The notes under the pieces: generated by a model
What the model was told of the DNA's origin: nothing
Databases searched by the model: none
The model's input: only the letters and a program-made list of their open reading frames with translations
Translations under genes and position numbers: made by a program
NCBI GenBank assembly: GCA_017449925.1
Contig: JAFSYO010000093.1
Location: 1 to 38,161 of the forward strand
DNA: 38,161 nucleotides
Origin: Stomatobaculum sp.
GTDB taxonomy: Bacteria; Bacillota_A; Clostridia; Lachnospirales; Lachnospiraceae
Direction of reading: 5' to 3'
Part shown: piece by piece, positions 16,269 to 23,050 of the stretch
Layout of the letters: every line of letters starts with the position of its first letter
Numbering within the stretch: position 1 is the stretch's first letter

Positions 16269-16760
16269 ATGAGACTATTTGTTGCGATCCAGCTGTCAGA
16301 CGAACTGAAGACGTCCCTTACCGGCATGATGCACGAGCTGAAGAAAGCCGGCGTCAAGGGAAGCTATGTCCCAACGAACAACCTGCATCTTACGCTTGCT
16401 TTTATCGGGGAGACGAAAGAAACGCCTGCGGTGAAGGAAGCTTTGAAAACTGTACAGTATAAGCCCTTCCGGCTTTCCCTGACAGAGGCAGGCAGCTTCG
16501 GGGATCTTCTCTGGGTCGGGCTGAAGGGAAGCCAGGGACTGGCGGGGACGGTGAAAGCAGTCCGGGAAGCACTGGACGCTGCAGGAATCGAATACGACCG
16601 GAAAAAATTCACCCCGCACATCACCCTGATACGCAAGGCTGCCGGCCGCTGGCAGCATGTCTCTGCGCCGAAGGGCGAGATGATGGTGAAGAAGATATCT
16701 CTCATGAAGTCAGAGCAGAAGGACGGAAAACGGGTCTACACAGAGATCTTTTCGATCTGA
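16269..16760 (+). CDS. thpR: RNA 2',3'-cyclic phosphodiesterase (2H family)
   Basis: A 163-residue protein of the LigT/ThpR 2H phosphoesterase family with both catalytic motifs, H40-L-T-L and H117-I-T-L, and an N-terminal MRLFVAIQL strand typical of the family. It hydrolyses 2',3'-cyclic phosphates at RNA ends to 2'-phosphates. The ATG at 16269 has GAGGTG just upstream; a GTG three codons earlier is less likely. It lies 15 bp after the metallophosphatase gene. Confidence 0.92.
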   Translation: MRLFVAIQLSDELKTSLTGMMHELKKAGVKGSYVPTNNLHLTLAFIGETKETPAVKEALKTVQYKPFRLSLTEAGSFGDLLWVGLKGSQGLAGTVKAVREALDAAGIEYDRKKFTPHITLIRKAAGRWQHVSAPKGEMMVKKISLMKSEQKDGKRVYTEIFSI

Positions 16761-16779
16761 ATGCGGAACGGGGGAAGTT

Positions 16780-17091
16780 TTGAAGGCAAATGAGAAGCGG
16801 CGTCTGGAGATCCGCTCGGAGTTGATCGGAGAGATCGTCCGCCTGGGACATCCGGAAGAATTCGGGCAGCTGATCGCGGACAGCCTGGGGACGGAAAAGA
16901 CCATGTCCCGGATGATCGGGTATCTTCATCATGCGAAACCGAGGAGCGCCGAAGAGATCGCAGACGAGATGCTGGCGATCTGTGAAGACAGGCAGCGGTG
17001 GATCCGGAAGAAAGAGCTGGAATACTACAACGGAAAGTACAATGAACTCCTGTATTACGGGCTGGACGTCGAGGAAGAGGACGAGGGCTGA
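16780..17091 (+). CDS. Small helical protein of unknown function, TTG start
   Basis: A 103-residue protein, mostly helical and charged (Glu, Lys, Arg rich), with GEIVRLGHPEEFGQLIADSL in the first half and an acidic LDVEEEDEG C-terminus. There are no signal peptide, TM segment or metal motifs. The first codon is TTG at 16780, with GGGGGAAG just upstream; no suitably placed ATG exists until about residue 41, so a TTG start is likely real. It sits 19 bp after the 2H phosphoesterase and 37 bp before the rhodanese gene. I do not recognise the family. Confidence 0.7.
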   Translation: MKANEKRRLEIRSELIGEIVRLGHPEEFGQLIADSLGTEKTMSRMIGYLHHAKPRSAEEIADEMLAICEDRQRWIRKKELEYYNGKYNELLYYGLDVEEEDEG

Positions 17092-17128
17092 CAGGGGATA
17101 CTGCATCTGGAGAGGAGGAGATCATACC

Positions 17129-17461
17129 ATGGGAGTTTTTGATTTTTTGCTGAAGAAAGGTCCGCGCCTGGATATCAACGAGGCAGCGGAATACTTAAAG
17201 GATAATCCTTCCGCAGTCCTTCTGGATGTCCGGGAACCTGACGAATTTGCTTCCGGGCGGATTCCCGGAAGCTGGAACATGCCGCTTTCGATCCTTATGT
17301 CTGAAAGTGCGGGACTTCCGGACAAAGAGGCGCCGGTCTATGTGTACTGTCTGTCCGGTGTGAGAAGCCGCCAGGCCGTCCGCATATTGAAGAACCAGGG
17401 CTATACAAATGTGCTGGATCTCGGAGGGATCAACAAATACCGCGGGCCGGTGGAGAGTTAA
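17129..17461 (+). CDS. Rhodanese-like sulfurtransferase
   Basis: A 110-residue single-domain rhodanese. DVREPDEFASGRIPGSWNMPL (split here as DVREPDEF and GRIPGS) is the structural signature. The catalytic loop is C74-L-S-G-V-R-S. It would carry persulfide sulfur on C74. GAGGAGG precedes the ATG. It is embedded in the phosphohydrolase gene run, where its role is not evident. Confidence 0.92.
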   Translation: MGVFDFLLKKGPRLDINEAAEYLKDNPSAVLLDVREPDEFASGRIPGSWNMPLSILMSESAGLPDKEAPVYVYCLSGVRSRQAVRILKNQGYTNVLDLGGINKYRGPVES

Positions 17462-17481
17462 GAAGAGGAAGGGGTGTAAAT

Positions 17482-17946
17482 ATGGGCAGACTGAAAGATT
17501 TGAGAAAGTATGTTGACGCGGAGCTGAACAAAATGCAGGATCCGGAGAAGAGGATCAGCGCGGCGGCGCATCTGTACGGAGTTTCTCTTGCTGCGACGAT
17601 GCTGGCGAAGAAGCGCGGACTGGATCCGGAGCTTGCTTCCATGGCAGGAATGCTGCACGACCTTCACGCATACCGCACCGGCAGCTACGACGACCACGCG
17701 CATAAAGGAGCGGAGCTGGCGCGGCAGATCCTGGAAGAGCTGAAGCTCACGAATAAAGAGGAAACAGAACTGATCTGTTCCGCAGTGTTCCATCACGACG
17801 ATAAATACGCGGTGGATGCTCCGATGGACGAGCTTCTGAAGGATGCGGACGTGATCCATCACTGTCTGAATGATGTGTCCAAGGCAGTGAAAGAGAAGGA
17901 GCAGGCCAGATACGACAGCATCTGCACAGAGTTTGGAATGAAATAA
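17482..17946 (+). CDS. HD-domain phosphohydrolase
   Basis: A 154-residue single HD domain: H30, H59-D60 (MLHDLH), H74 (DHAHKGAEL), H104-H105 (FHHDD) and D121 (LLKDADVIHH). This is a full metal-binding set. These small HD proteins hydrolyse phosphate groups from nucleotides or act on related substrates; the substrate is unknown. An AGAGGAAGGGG site precedes the ATG, and the gene follows the rhodanese gene by 20 bp. Confidence 0.88.
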   Translation: MGRLKDLRKYVDAELNKMQDPEKRISAAAHLYGVSLAATMLAKKRGLDPELASMAGMLHDLHAYRTGSYDDHAHKGAELARQILEELKLTNKEETELICSAVFHHDDKYAVDAPMDELLKDADVIHHCLNDVSKAVKEKEQARYDSICTEFGMK

Positions 17947-17988
17947 AAAGAATTCAAACAGATTTGCGCAGCAGAAAGGAAGCCAGGC

Positions 17989-19164
17989 ATGCCTGAACTT
18001 AGTTATCGCGTCGGTACTTTTACCGACTCCGTCATCCGCCGCATGACCCGCATCAGCAACCGGTACGGCGCCATCAACCTCTCCCAGGGCTTCCCGGATT
18101 TCGATCCGCCGAAGAAGCTTCTTGACGCCCTGGCGGAAGTGGCCGGAAAAGGACCGCATCAGTACTCGATCACCTGGGGCGCTCAGAATTTCCGGGAGGC
18201 GCTGGCGGAGAAGGCGGGCCGTTCCCTGGGCCGCGATATCGATCCCGAGAGCGAGATCTGCGTGACCTGCGGTTCGACAGAGGCAATGATGTGCGCGATG
18301 ATGACCATCTGCAACCCCGGGGACAGGGTCCTGGTCTTCTCCCCGTTCTACGAGAACTACGGGGCGGACGCCATTCTTTCCGGCGCGGAACCGATCTATG
18401 TTCCCCTGGTCCCGCCGGACTATCACTTTGACCTTTCCATTATAGAGAAGGGGTTCCGGGAAGGGGCGAAGGCGATCATCATCTGCAATCCTTCGAATCC
18501 CTGCGGCAAGGTGTTCACCCGGGAGGAGCTTCTCGCCATCAGTGAACTTGCCATCCGCTACGACGCTTTTGTGGTCACCGACGAGGTCTATGAACACCTG
18601 GTCTACGCGCCTGCAGAACATGTCTGCGTTGCTTCCCTGCCGGGCATGTTTGAGAGGACCATCACCTGCAATTCTCTTTCAAAGACCTATTCTATTACGG
18701 GCTGGCGTCTCGGCTACCTGATCGGACCGGCCGATGTCATCGAAGCTGCCAGAAAGGTCCACGATTTCCTGACGGTCGGTGCGGCGGCGCCCCTCCAGGA
18801 GGCCGCTGTTACGGCACTGCGCTTCCCGGAAAGCTATTACCGGGAACTGAACGCACTGTATACAGAAAAACGGGACCGCTTCTGTGCCGGACTGGACCGC
18901 ATAGGTCTTGTCCACAATGTTCCTGCGGGAACGTATTTCGTTATGATCGATATCAGCAGGTTCCTTGCGCTTCCGCAGTTCCGCGGATGGACGGACGTCC
19001 GTTTCTGCGAGTGGATGGCAGAGCACATCGGCGTCGCCGCGGTTCCGGGCTCCAGCTTTTTCCACGAGGAGGTCAATCATCTGATCCGCCTTCATTTTGC
19101 CCGGGGGAATGATGTCCTGGATGAGGCAATCGCCCGGATGGGGAAGCTGAACGAGTATCTGTAA
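17989..19164 (+). CDS. Class I/II pyridoxal-phosphate aminotransferase
   Basis: A 391-residue fold-type I aminotransferase. Features are INLSQGFPDFDPP near residue 29, CNPSNPCGKVF (substrate and PLP binding), VTDEVYEHLVY (PLP-binding Asp and Tyr), SLSKTYSITGWRLGY with the Schiff-base lysine, and a C-terminal LIRLHFARG arginine for the substrate carboxylate. Closest in style to the aromatic/methionine or kynurenine aminotransferase branch. GAAAGGA precedes the ATG. It is the last gene of the run, with a bidirectional terminator 50 bp later. Its final codons have been duplicated as downstream 22-bp repeats. Confidence 0.93.
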   Translation: MPELSYRVGTFTDSVIRRMTRISNRYGAINLSQGFPDFDPPKKLLDALAEVAGKGPHQYSITWGAQNFREALAEKAGRSLGRDIDPESEICVTCGSTEAMMCAMMTICNPGDRVLVFSPFYENYGADAILSGAEPIYVPLVPPDYHFDLSIIEKGFREGAKAIIICNPSNPCGKVFTREELLAISELAIRYDAFVVTDEVYEHLVYAPAEHVCVASLPGMFERTITCNSLSKTYSITGWRLGYLIGPADVIEAARKVHDFLTVGAAAPLQEAAVTALRFPESYYRELNALYTEKRDRFCAGLDRIGLVHNVPAGTYFVMIDISRFLALPQFRGWTDVRFCEWMAEHIGVAAVPGSSFFHEEVNHLIRLHFARGNDVLDEAIARMGKLNEYL

Positions 19165-19208
19165 GGAACTGAACGAGTATCTGCAAGGATCTGAAAGAGT
19201 ATCCGCAG
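19147..19208 (+). repeat. Three 22-bp tandem repeats of the aminotransferase 3' end
   Basis: Units at 19147-19168 (which includes the stop codon), 19169-19190 and 19191-19208 (partial). The second differs from the first by very few bases and the third by a few more. The duplication lies after the stop and does not change the protein. Confidence 0.85.
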
Positions 19209-19214
19209 CAGCAG

Positions 19215-19249
19215 AAAAAAGACCCCGGGAGAAATCCCGAGGTCTTTTT
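19215..19249. terminator. Bidirectional rho-independent terminator
   Basis: A-run, GACC(c)CGGGA stem, GAAA loop, TCCCG(a)GGTC and T-run. It has A/T tracts on both sides and so serves both the aminotransferase gene (plus) and the convergent CW-repeat gene (minus). Confidence 0.92.
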
Positions 19250-19278
19250 GGAAGTTTGCTGTCTGAATGATGCGGTCT

Positions 19279-20304
19279 TTATGCGACCCAGACGCCGTCT
19301 GCGTTGACATAGTAGCTGCCGATGTACTGGTTGGTGACCATGTGGCCCTGGACGGGGTCAAGGTAGTACCAGTATCCGGACACGGGGCTCTGGAACCAGC
19401 CGGTATCCATGTAGCCGCTCGCGTTGAAGTGATACCAGCGGCCGTCGATCAGCTGCCAGTCGTTGGTCGTGTAGGAACGGTCCGCGTTGCAGTACCACCA
19501 GCCGATGGAATCTCTGAGCCATGCGCCGGAAGAAGATCCGATGGAAGAGTAGATGTTGTAGCTGCTGGATTTGCCGGTCGCTCCGCCGGTAATATCTTTG
19601 ATGTTGTCAGAATCAACATCCAGCTCATCGGATTCCGTCCACTCATCGCTGCTGTAGGAGCCGTTGTAGGCCTTCACCTTGACGGTGTAGGAGCCGGTTC
19701 CGTACTGCCGGATGAGAGAGGAGAAATCATAAGAAGTATCGGTGGTGGAAACAGTGGTCTTGGTGGAAGAACCGCGCAGCAGCTTGACAGAGTATCTGCT
19801 TGCGTCCTCGGCCTCGCTCCACTCCACGACGCCGGTATCATCGACCCAGGAGATCTCTTCAATATCCAGGCCGCCCTCATTGGTGCTTCCGATCTTCGGA
19901 AGACGGACCACCAGGGTCAGCGCGGAATTGCTGGTCCTCTTGGAGGACTTGTATTCCGCCTCGTCTCCGGAGAAATTGAAGGCGCTCTCCTTTTTCAGCT
20001 CGGCGGCATCGTCCGAGTCGAAGTAGTAACCGGAGCCGGTATCCGCCTTGATCTTCAGCGTCACGGTCGGCCTCTTTCCGTAGGCCACATTGGAAATAGA
20101 AGAAACGGTGATCGCGTCGACACCGTCGGTGTCTGAGTTGACTTCGATATCACCAGCCGTCATGCTGCTGGTAAGCTCGTACTCCAGGTTGACGTCGACG
20201 GATGTGATCGGGTCATCGTAGGTTGCTGCGTTTGCAATGCCTGCCATTCCGAGGATCATTGCTGCGGAAACAAATAATGCTGCGAATTCTTTTCTGTTGG
20301 TCAT
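19279..20304 (-). CDS. Secreted CW-repeat protein with an Ig/Fn3-like middle domain
   Basis: A 341-residue exported protein. The signal peptide is to ANA/ATYDD (about residue 26). A beta-rich Asp/Ser-rich domain (30-150, beginning with DPITSVDVNLEYEL) is followed by a fibronectin-III-like segment (VVEWSEAEDASRYSVKLL to SYTVKVKAY, about 155-230), a short linker and CW modules (GWWYCNADRSY, WYHFNASGYMDTGW, YWYYLDPVQGHM). Presumably bound to the wall through the CW modules, with adhesin-like or enzyme-free binding domains. AGAAAGGAG precedes the ATG. The upstream ~130 nt are A/C-rich on the transcribed strand and look unstructured; a CATAAT -10 around 20465 is possible. Confidence 0.85.
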   Translation of the reverse strand: MTNRKEFAALFVSAAMILGMAGIANAATYDDPITSVDVNLEYELTSSMTAGDIEVNSDTDGVDAITVSSISNVAYGKRPTVTLKIKADTGSGYYFDSDDAAELKKESAFNFSGDEAEYKSSKRTSNSALTLVVRLPKIGSTNEGGLDIEEISWVDDTGVVEWSEAEDASRYSVKLLRGSSTKTTVSTTDTSYDFSSLIRQYGTGSYTVKVKAYNGSYSSDEWTESDELDVDSDNIKDITGGATGKSSSYNIYSSIGSSSGAWLRDSIGWWYCNADRSYTTNDWQLIDGRWYHFNASGYMDTGWFQSPVSGYWYYLDPVQGHMVTNQYIGSYYVNADGVWVA

Positions 20305-20550
20305 TGTTGACTCCTTTCTGAACCTTTCCGGTCTTTGATCGATCGTTGATTGAATTTTTCGTTTCTGGTTTCTGACTGTTATTTTTTTATGATTTTTGAT
20401 TTTGGTTTTTGTGTTTTGCTGTTGTTTGTTCTGATGGCTTGATCGTAAGGGAGTTTTCTGAAATTATGCTTAAAGAATGCGGGGCGGGAAGCAACCGTAA
20501 GGAAAGCTTCACTGTTTGGAAAGGGAGCTTCAGAGAAAAGAAAAAAGGGG

Positions 20551-20578
20551 TTCAAAAAAAAGAAAATTAAGGCATAAT
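20551..20578 (+). promoter_or_regulatory. Promoter of the DUF4230 operon
   Basis: TTCAAA (20551-20556), a 16-bp A-rich spacer and CATAAT (20573-20578). Transcription from about 20585 supports the protein start at 20600 rather than earlier in-frame codons. Confidence 0.5.
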
Positions 20579-20599
20579 GATTCTATGGAGGGCAGGGAA

Positions 20600-21334
20600 A
20601 TGGAGAAAGAAAAGACAGGAGGCCGCGGACCGCGGGAACAGGAACACAGAAGAAGGATCCTCAGGGAATGCGCAGTTCCTCTGGCGCTGATCCTGATCCT
20701 TGTCTCCGTGTTCTTTTATCAGCGTGCCCACAGGGATGAGCCCCAGAGGGCGGCAGTTTCGAACAGCGCGGAGGATTCCTCGATCACGATCAAACAGACG
20801 GGGACAAAAAAGCAGGGCGGTCTGATCGAAACAAAGCAGGTCATCGACGTGGAGATCATCCGGGACGGACTGCGGAACATGAGCTTTCTGGTCACGGAGG
20901 AATACTATTTTACAGAGGTGATCTCAAATAAGAAGATCGTCAGCTTCGTCTTCCCGATCGCGGAAGAAAGCTATATGCTGAGCTATGACGGCTATATTCC
21001 GGCCGGGATCGATTTCAATGCCATCGGTGTAACGGTGGACGATGAGGCATGTACCGTCACGGTCAGCATGCCGGAGGCCGAGATGAAAGATCCTGTGATC
21101 GATTACGACAGCGTAAAGATCCTGAGCGAAAAGCACACGATCCTGGCGGATATTTCGGAAGAAGAACGGAACGAGGCGATGCAGGAGTTCCAGGAGAACG
21201 CCAGGAAGAAGGCTCTGGAAAAGGGGATCCTGAAAAGAGCGGATGAAAACGCGGAGCTTGTGGTAAGGAACTTTGTGAGCAGTGTGATCGGTAAGGATTC
21301 GGGTTACCGCGTCATACTGGAGAGGAGGCCCTGA
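20600..21334 (+). CDS. Membrane-anchored DUF4230-type protein
   Basis: A 244-residue protein with a basic N-terminus, one TM helix near residues 22-40 (AVPLALILILVSVFFYQ) and an external domain. That domain contains KQVIDVEIIRDGLRNMSFLVTEEYYFTEV, split by family-typical strands, and a C-terminal helical segment (EERNEAMQEFQENARKKA). The pattern fits DUF4230 from memory; the function of that family is unknown. The start at 20600 has GGAGGGCAGGGA immediately upstream. The next gene begins directly after its stop codon, indicating coupling. Confidence 0.72.
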   Translation: MEKEKTGGRGPREQEHRRRILRECAVPLALILILVSVFFYQRAHRDEPQRAAVSNSAEDSSITIKQTGTKKQGGLIETKQVIDVEIIRDGLRNMSFLVTEEYYFTEVISNKKIVSFVFPIAEESYMLSYDGYIPAGIDFNAIGVTVDDEACTVTVSMPEAEMKDPVIDYDSVKILSEKHTILADISEEERNEAMQEFQENARKKALEKGILKRADENAELVVRNFVSSVIGKDSGYRVILERRP

Positions 21335-22195
21335 ATGTCTTTTCTGCCAAGAAGCAAGGCCGCAAAGTCACTGTGGCTGATCTGTATTGCGTTGTTTTTT
21401 GCTGTCATTATTGCGCCCCGGGTCGTTTCCGCAGAGAATCCCATGATGATCTCTTTGAACGAATCCATCGATCGGAAGATCACGACCACGCTGGAGCTTG
21501 CCGGAGCATCCTCCGCAGCTTCCCTGGCGGTGTCGGCGATCCCCGGGGACACCGCGACGCCCATCGCTGAAAAACTGGCTGATTTCGGAGGCGGCTTTCT
21601 CCTCGTACTGTGCGTGCTGTACTTCGAGAAGCTGATGTTCGGAGTGATCGGCTATGTTTTCTGCATCCTGATCGTGCCCGGGACGATAATTCTGTATCTC
21701 CTAAGTGAATGTTGGGACCGAAGGGCGCTGCGGATCTTCGCCGGCTGCCTTTTGCTTTCCGGAGCCTTGATCTGGGCGATGGTGCCCGCCGGCCTTGTGG
21801 TGTCGGATCTTGTCTATGCCACCCAGCAGGAGACGTTCCAGGAGACCATATCTGCCGCCGGAGACCTGTCCATGGAGATAGAAGAAGGCAGTGTGGAAGA
21901 GAACGGGGAGGAAGACCAGAACATCGTCGAAAAGATCATGACCACGGTGTCTTCCTTCAGTTCGGAAATGGTCCAGAAAGCAAAACGCCTGATCACCGGT
22001 TTCCTGCGCGCCCTGGCTTTGATGATCGTCACTGCCTGCGTGGTCCCGGTAGCGATCATGGTCGTGTTCCTGTGGATCATCAAACTGATCTTCCAGCTGG
22101 GCTTCTCCCTGGAATACCCGGAGATCCACCGCTGGGAGCGCCCTTTCCGCAGGGAGAGACCATCAGATAACAATGAGGTCAGCAGTACCAATTAA
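21335..22195 (+). CDS. Polytopic membrane protein of unknown function
   Basis: A 286-residue protein with hydrophobic segments at about 12-31, 82-123 (probably two helices), 132-160 and 215-252. A Glu-rich hydrophilic stretch (EIEEGSVEENGEEDQN) lies near residue 185 between the last two groups. The C-terminus is hydrophilic and basic. The start directly follows the DUF4230 stop, with GAGGAGG in the end of that gene. I do not recognise the family; the tight coupling suggests a complex with the DUF4230 protein. Confidence 0.75.
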   Translation: MSFLPRSKAAKSLWLICIALFFAVIIAPRVVSAENPMMISLNESIDRKITTTLELAGASSAASLAVSAIPGDTATPIAEKLADFGGGFLLVLCVLYFEKLMFGVIGYVFCILIVPGTIILYLLSECWDRRALRIFAGCLLLSGALIWAMVPAGLVVSDLVYATQQETFQETISAAGDLSMEIEEGSVEENGEEDQNIVEKIMTTVSSFSSEMVQKAKRLITGFLRALALMIVTACVVPVAIMVVFLWIIKLIFQLGFSLEYPEIHRWERPFRRERPSDNNEVSSTN

Positions 22196-22227
22196 AAACA
22201 CTGAATGAGAAAGGAAGAGTTCAGATT

Positions 22228-23034
22228 ATGATATTTGAGACGATTGCTGGAAGAAAAAGTGTCAGGACCTACGACGGGACCGGACTCAGGGAAGAGGATC
22301 TGGAGAAGCTGAAACAGTATATGACAGAGATCAGCAATCCCTTTTACATTCCTGTGGAGTTTTTCCTTCTGGACGCGGAGCAGTTCGAGCTGTCCAGCCC
22401 CGTGGTGCTGGGAGAAAAGTACTATGTCGCGGGCAAGGTAGAGAAGAAGGAATACGCGGATGTCGCTTTTGGCTACTCTTTTGAGAAGCTGGTCCTTTAT
22501 GCCTGGTCCCTCGGCATCGGGACGGTGTGGATCGGCGGGACCATGCGGCGCCAGATCTTCGAGAAGGCTGTCGAACTCGGGGAAGGGGAAATGATGCCCT
22601 GCGTCAGTCCTCTGGGATATCCCGCGAAGAAGCCGGCGATCCGGGAAGCGGTCATGAGGAAGAGCGTCGGGGCGGACACAAGACGTCCCCCGGAAAAGTT
22701 CTTCTATGACAAGATGTGGAATCTGCCGGTGGCAGGCGCCCTCAGGGAAGAACTTTCCGACGTGATCGAGGCGGTCCGGTGGGCTCCCTCTGCGGCCAAT
22801 AAACAGCCCTGGAGGATCATCCTCCGCGACGGAGCCTTCCACTTCTATGAGAAAAAGGACAAAGGGTTCACAGGAGAAGCCGTCGGAGATATGCAGAAGA
22901 TCGATATCGGCATCGCCCTCTGCCACTTTATTTCAGCTCTGGAAGAGAAGGGCGAGAAACCGGAAGTGGTGATCAAAGATCCTTGCGTTGAAATACCGGA
23001 CGACGCGGAATATATCGCGACAGTCCTGCTGTGA
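22228..23034 (+). CDS. Nitroreductase-family FMN protein
   Basis: A 268-residue putative nitroreductase of the two-half (TM1586-like) type. It has an N-terminal RKSVRTYDG FMN-phosphate motif, a central AWSLGIGTVWIGGTM strand, and a second-half APSAANKQPWR motif. Such enzymes use FMN and NAD(P)H; the substrate is unknown. AGAAAGGAAGAG precedes the ATG. Gaps of 32 bp before and 16 bp after place it in the DUF4230 to TPM operon. Confidence 0.88.
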   Translation: MIFETIAGRKSVRTYDGTGLREEDLEKLKQYMTEISNPFYIPVEFFLLDAEQFELSSPVVLGEKYYVAGKVEKKEYADVAFGYSFEKLVLYAWSLGIGTVWIGGTMRRQIFEKAVELGEGEMMPCVSPLGYPAKKPAIREAVMRKSVGADTRRPPEKFFYDKMWNLPVAGALREELSDVIEAVRWAPSAANKQPWRIILRDGAFHFYEKKDKGFTGEAVGDMQKIDIGIALCHFISALEEKGEKPEVVIKDPCVEIPDDAEYIATVLL

Positions 23035-23050
23035 GGAGAGGTAGACGGCT

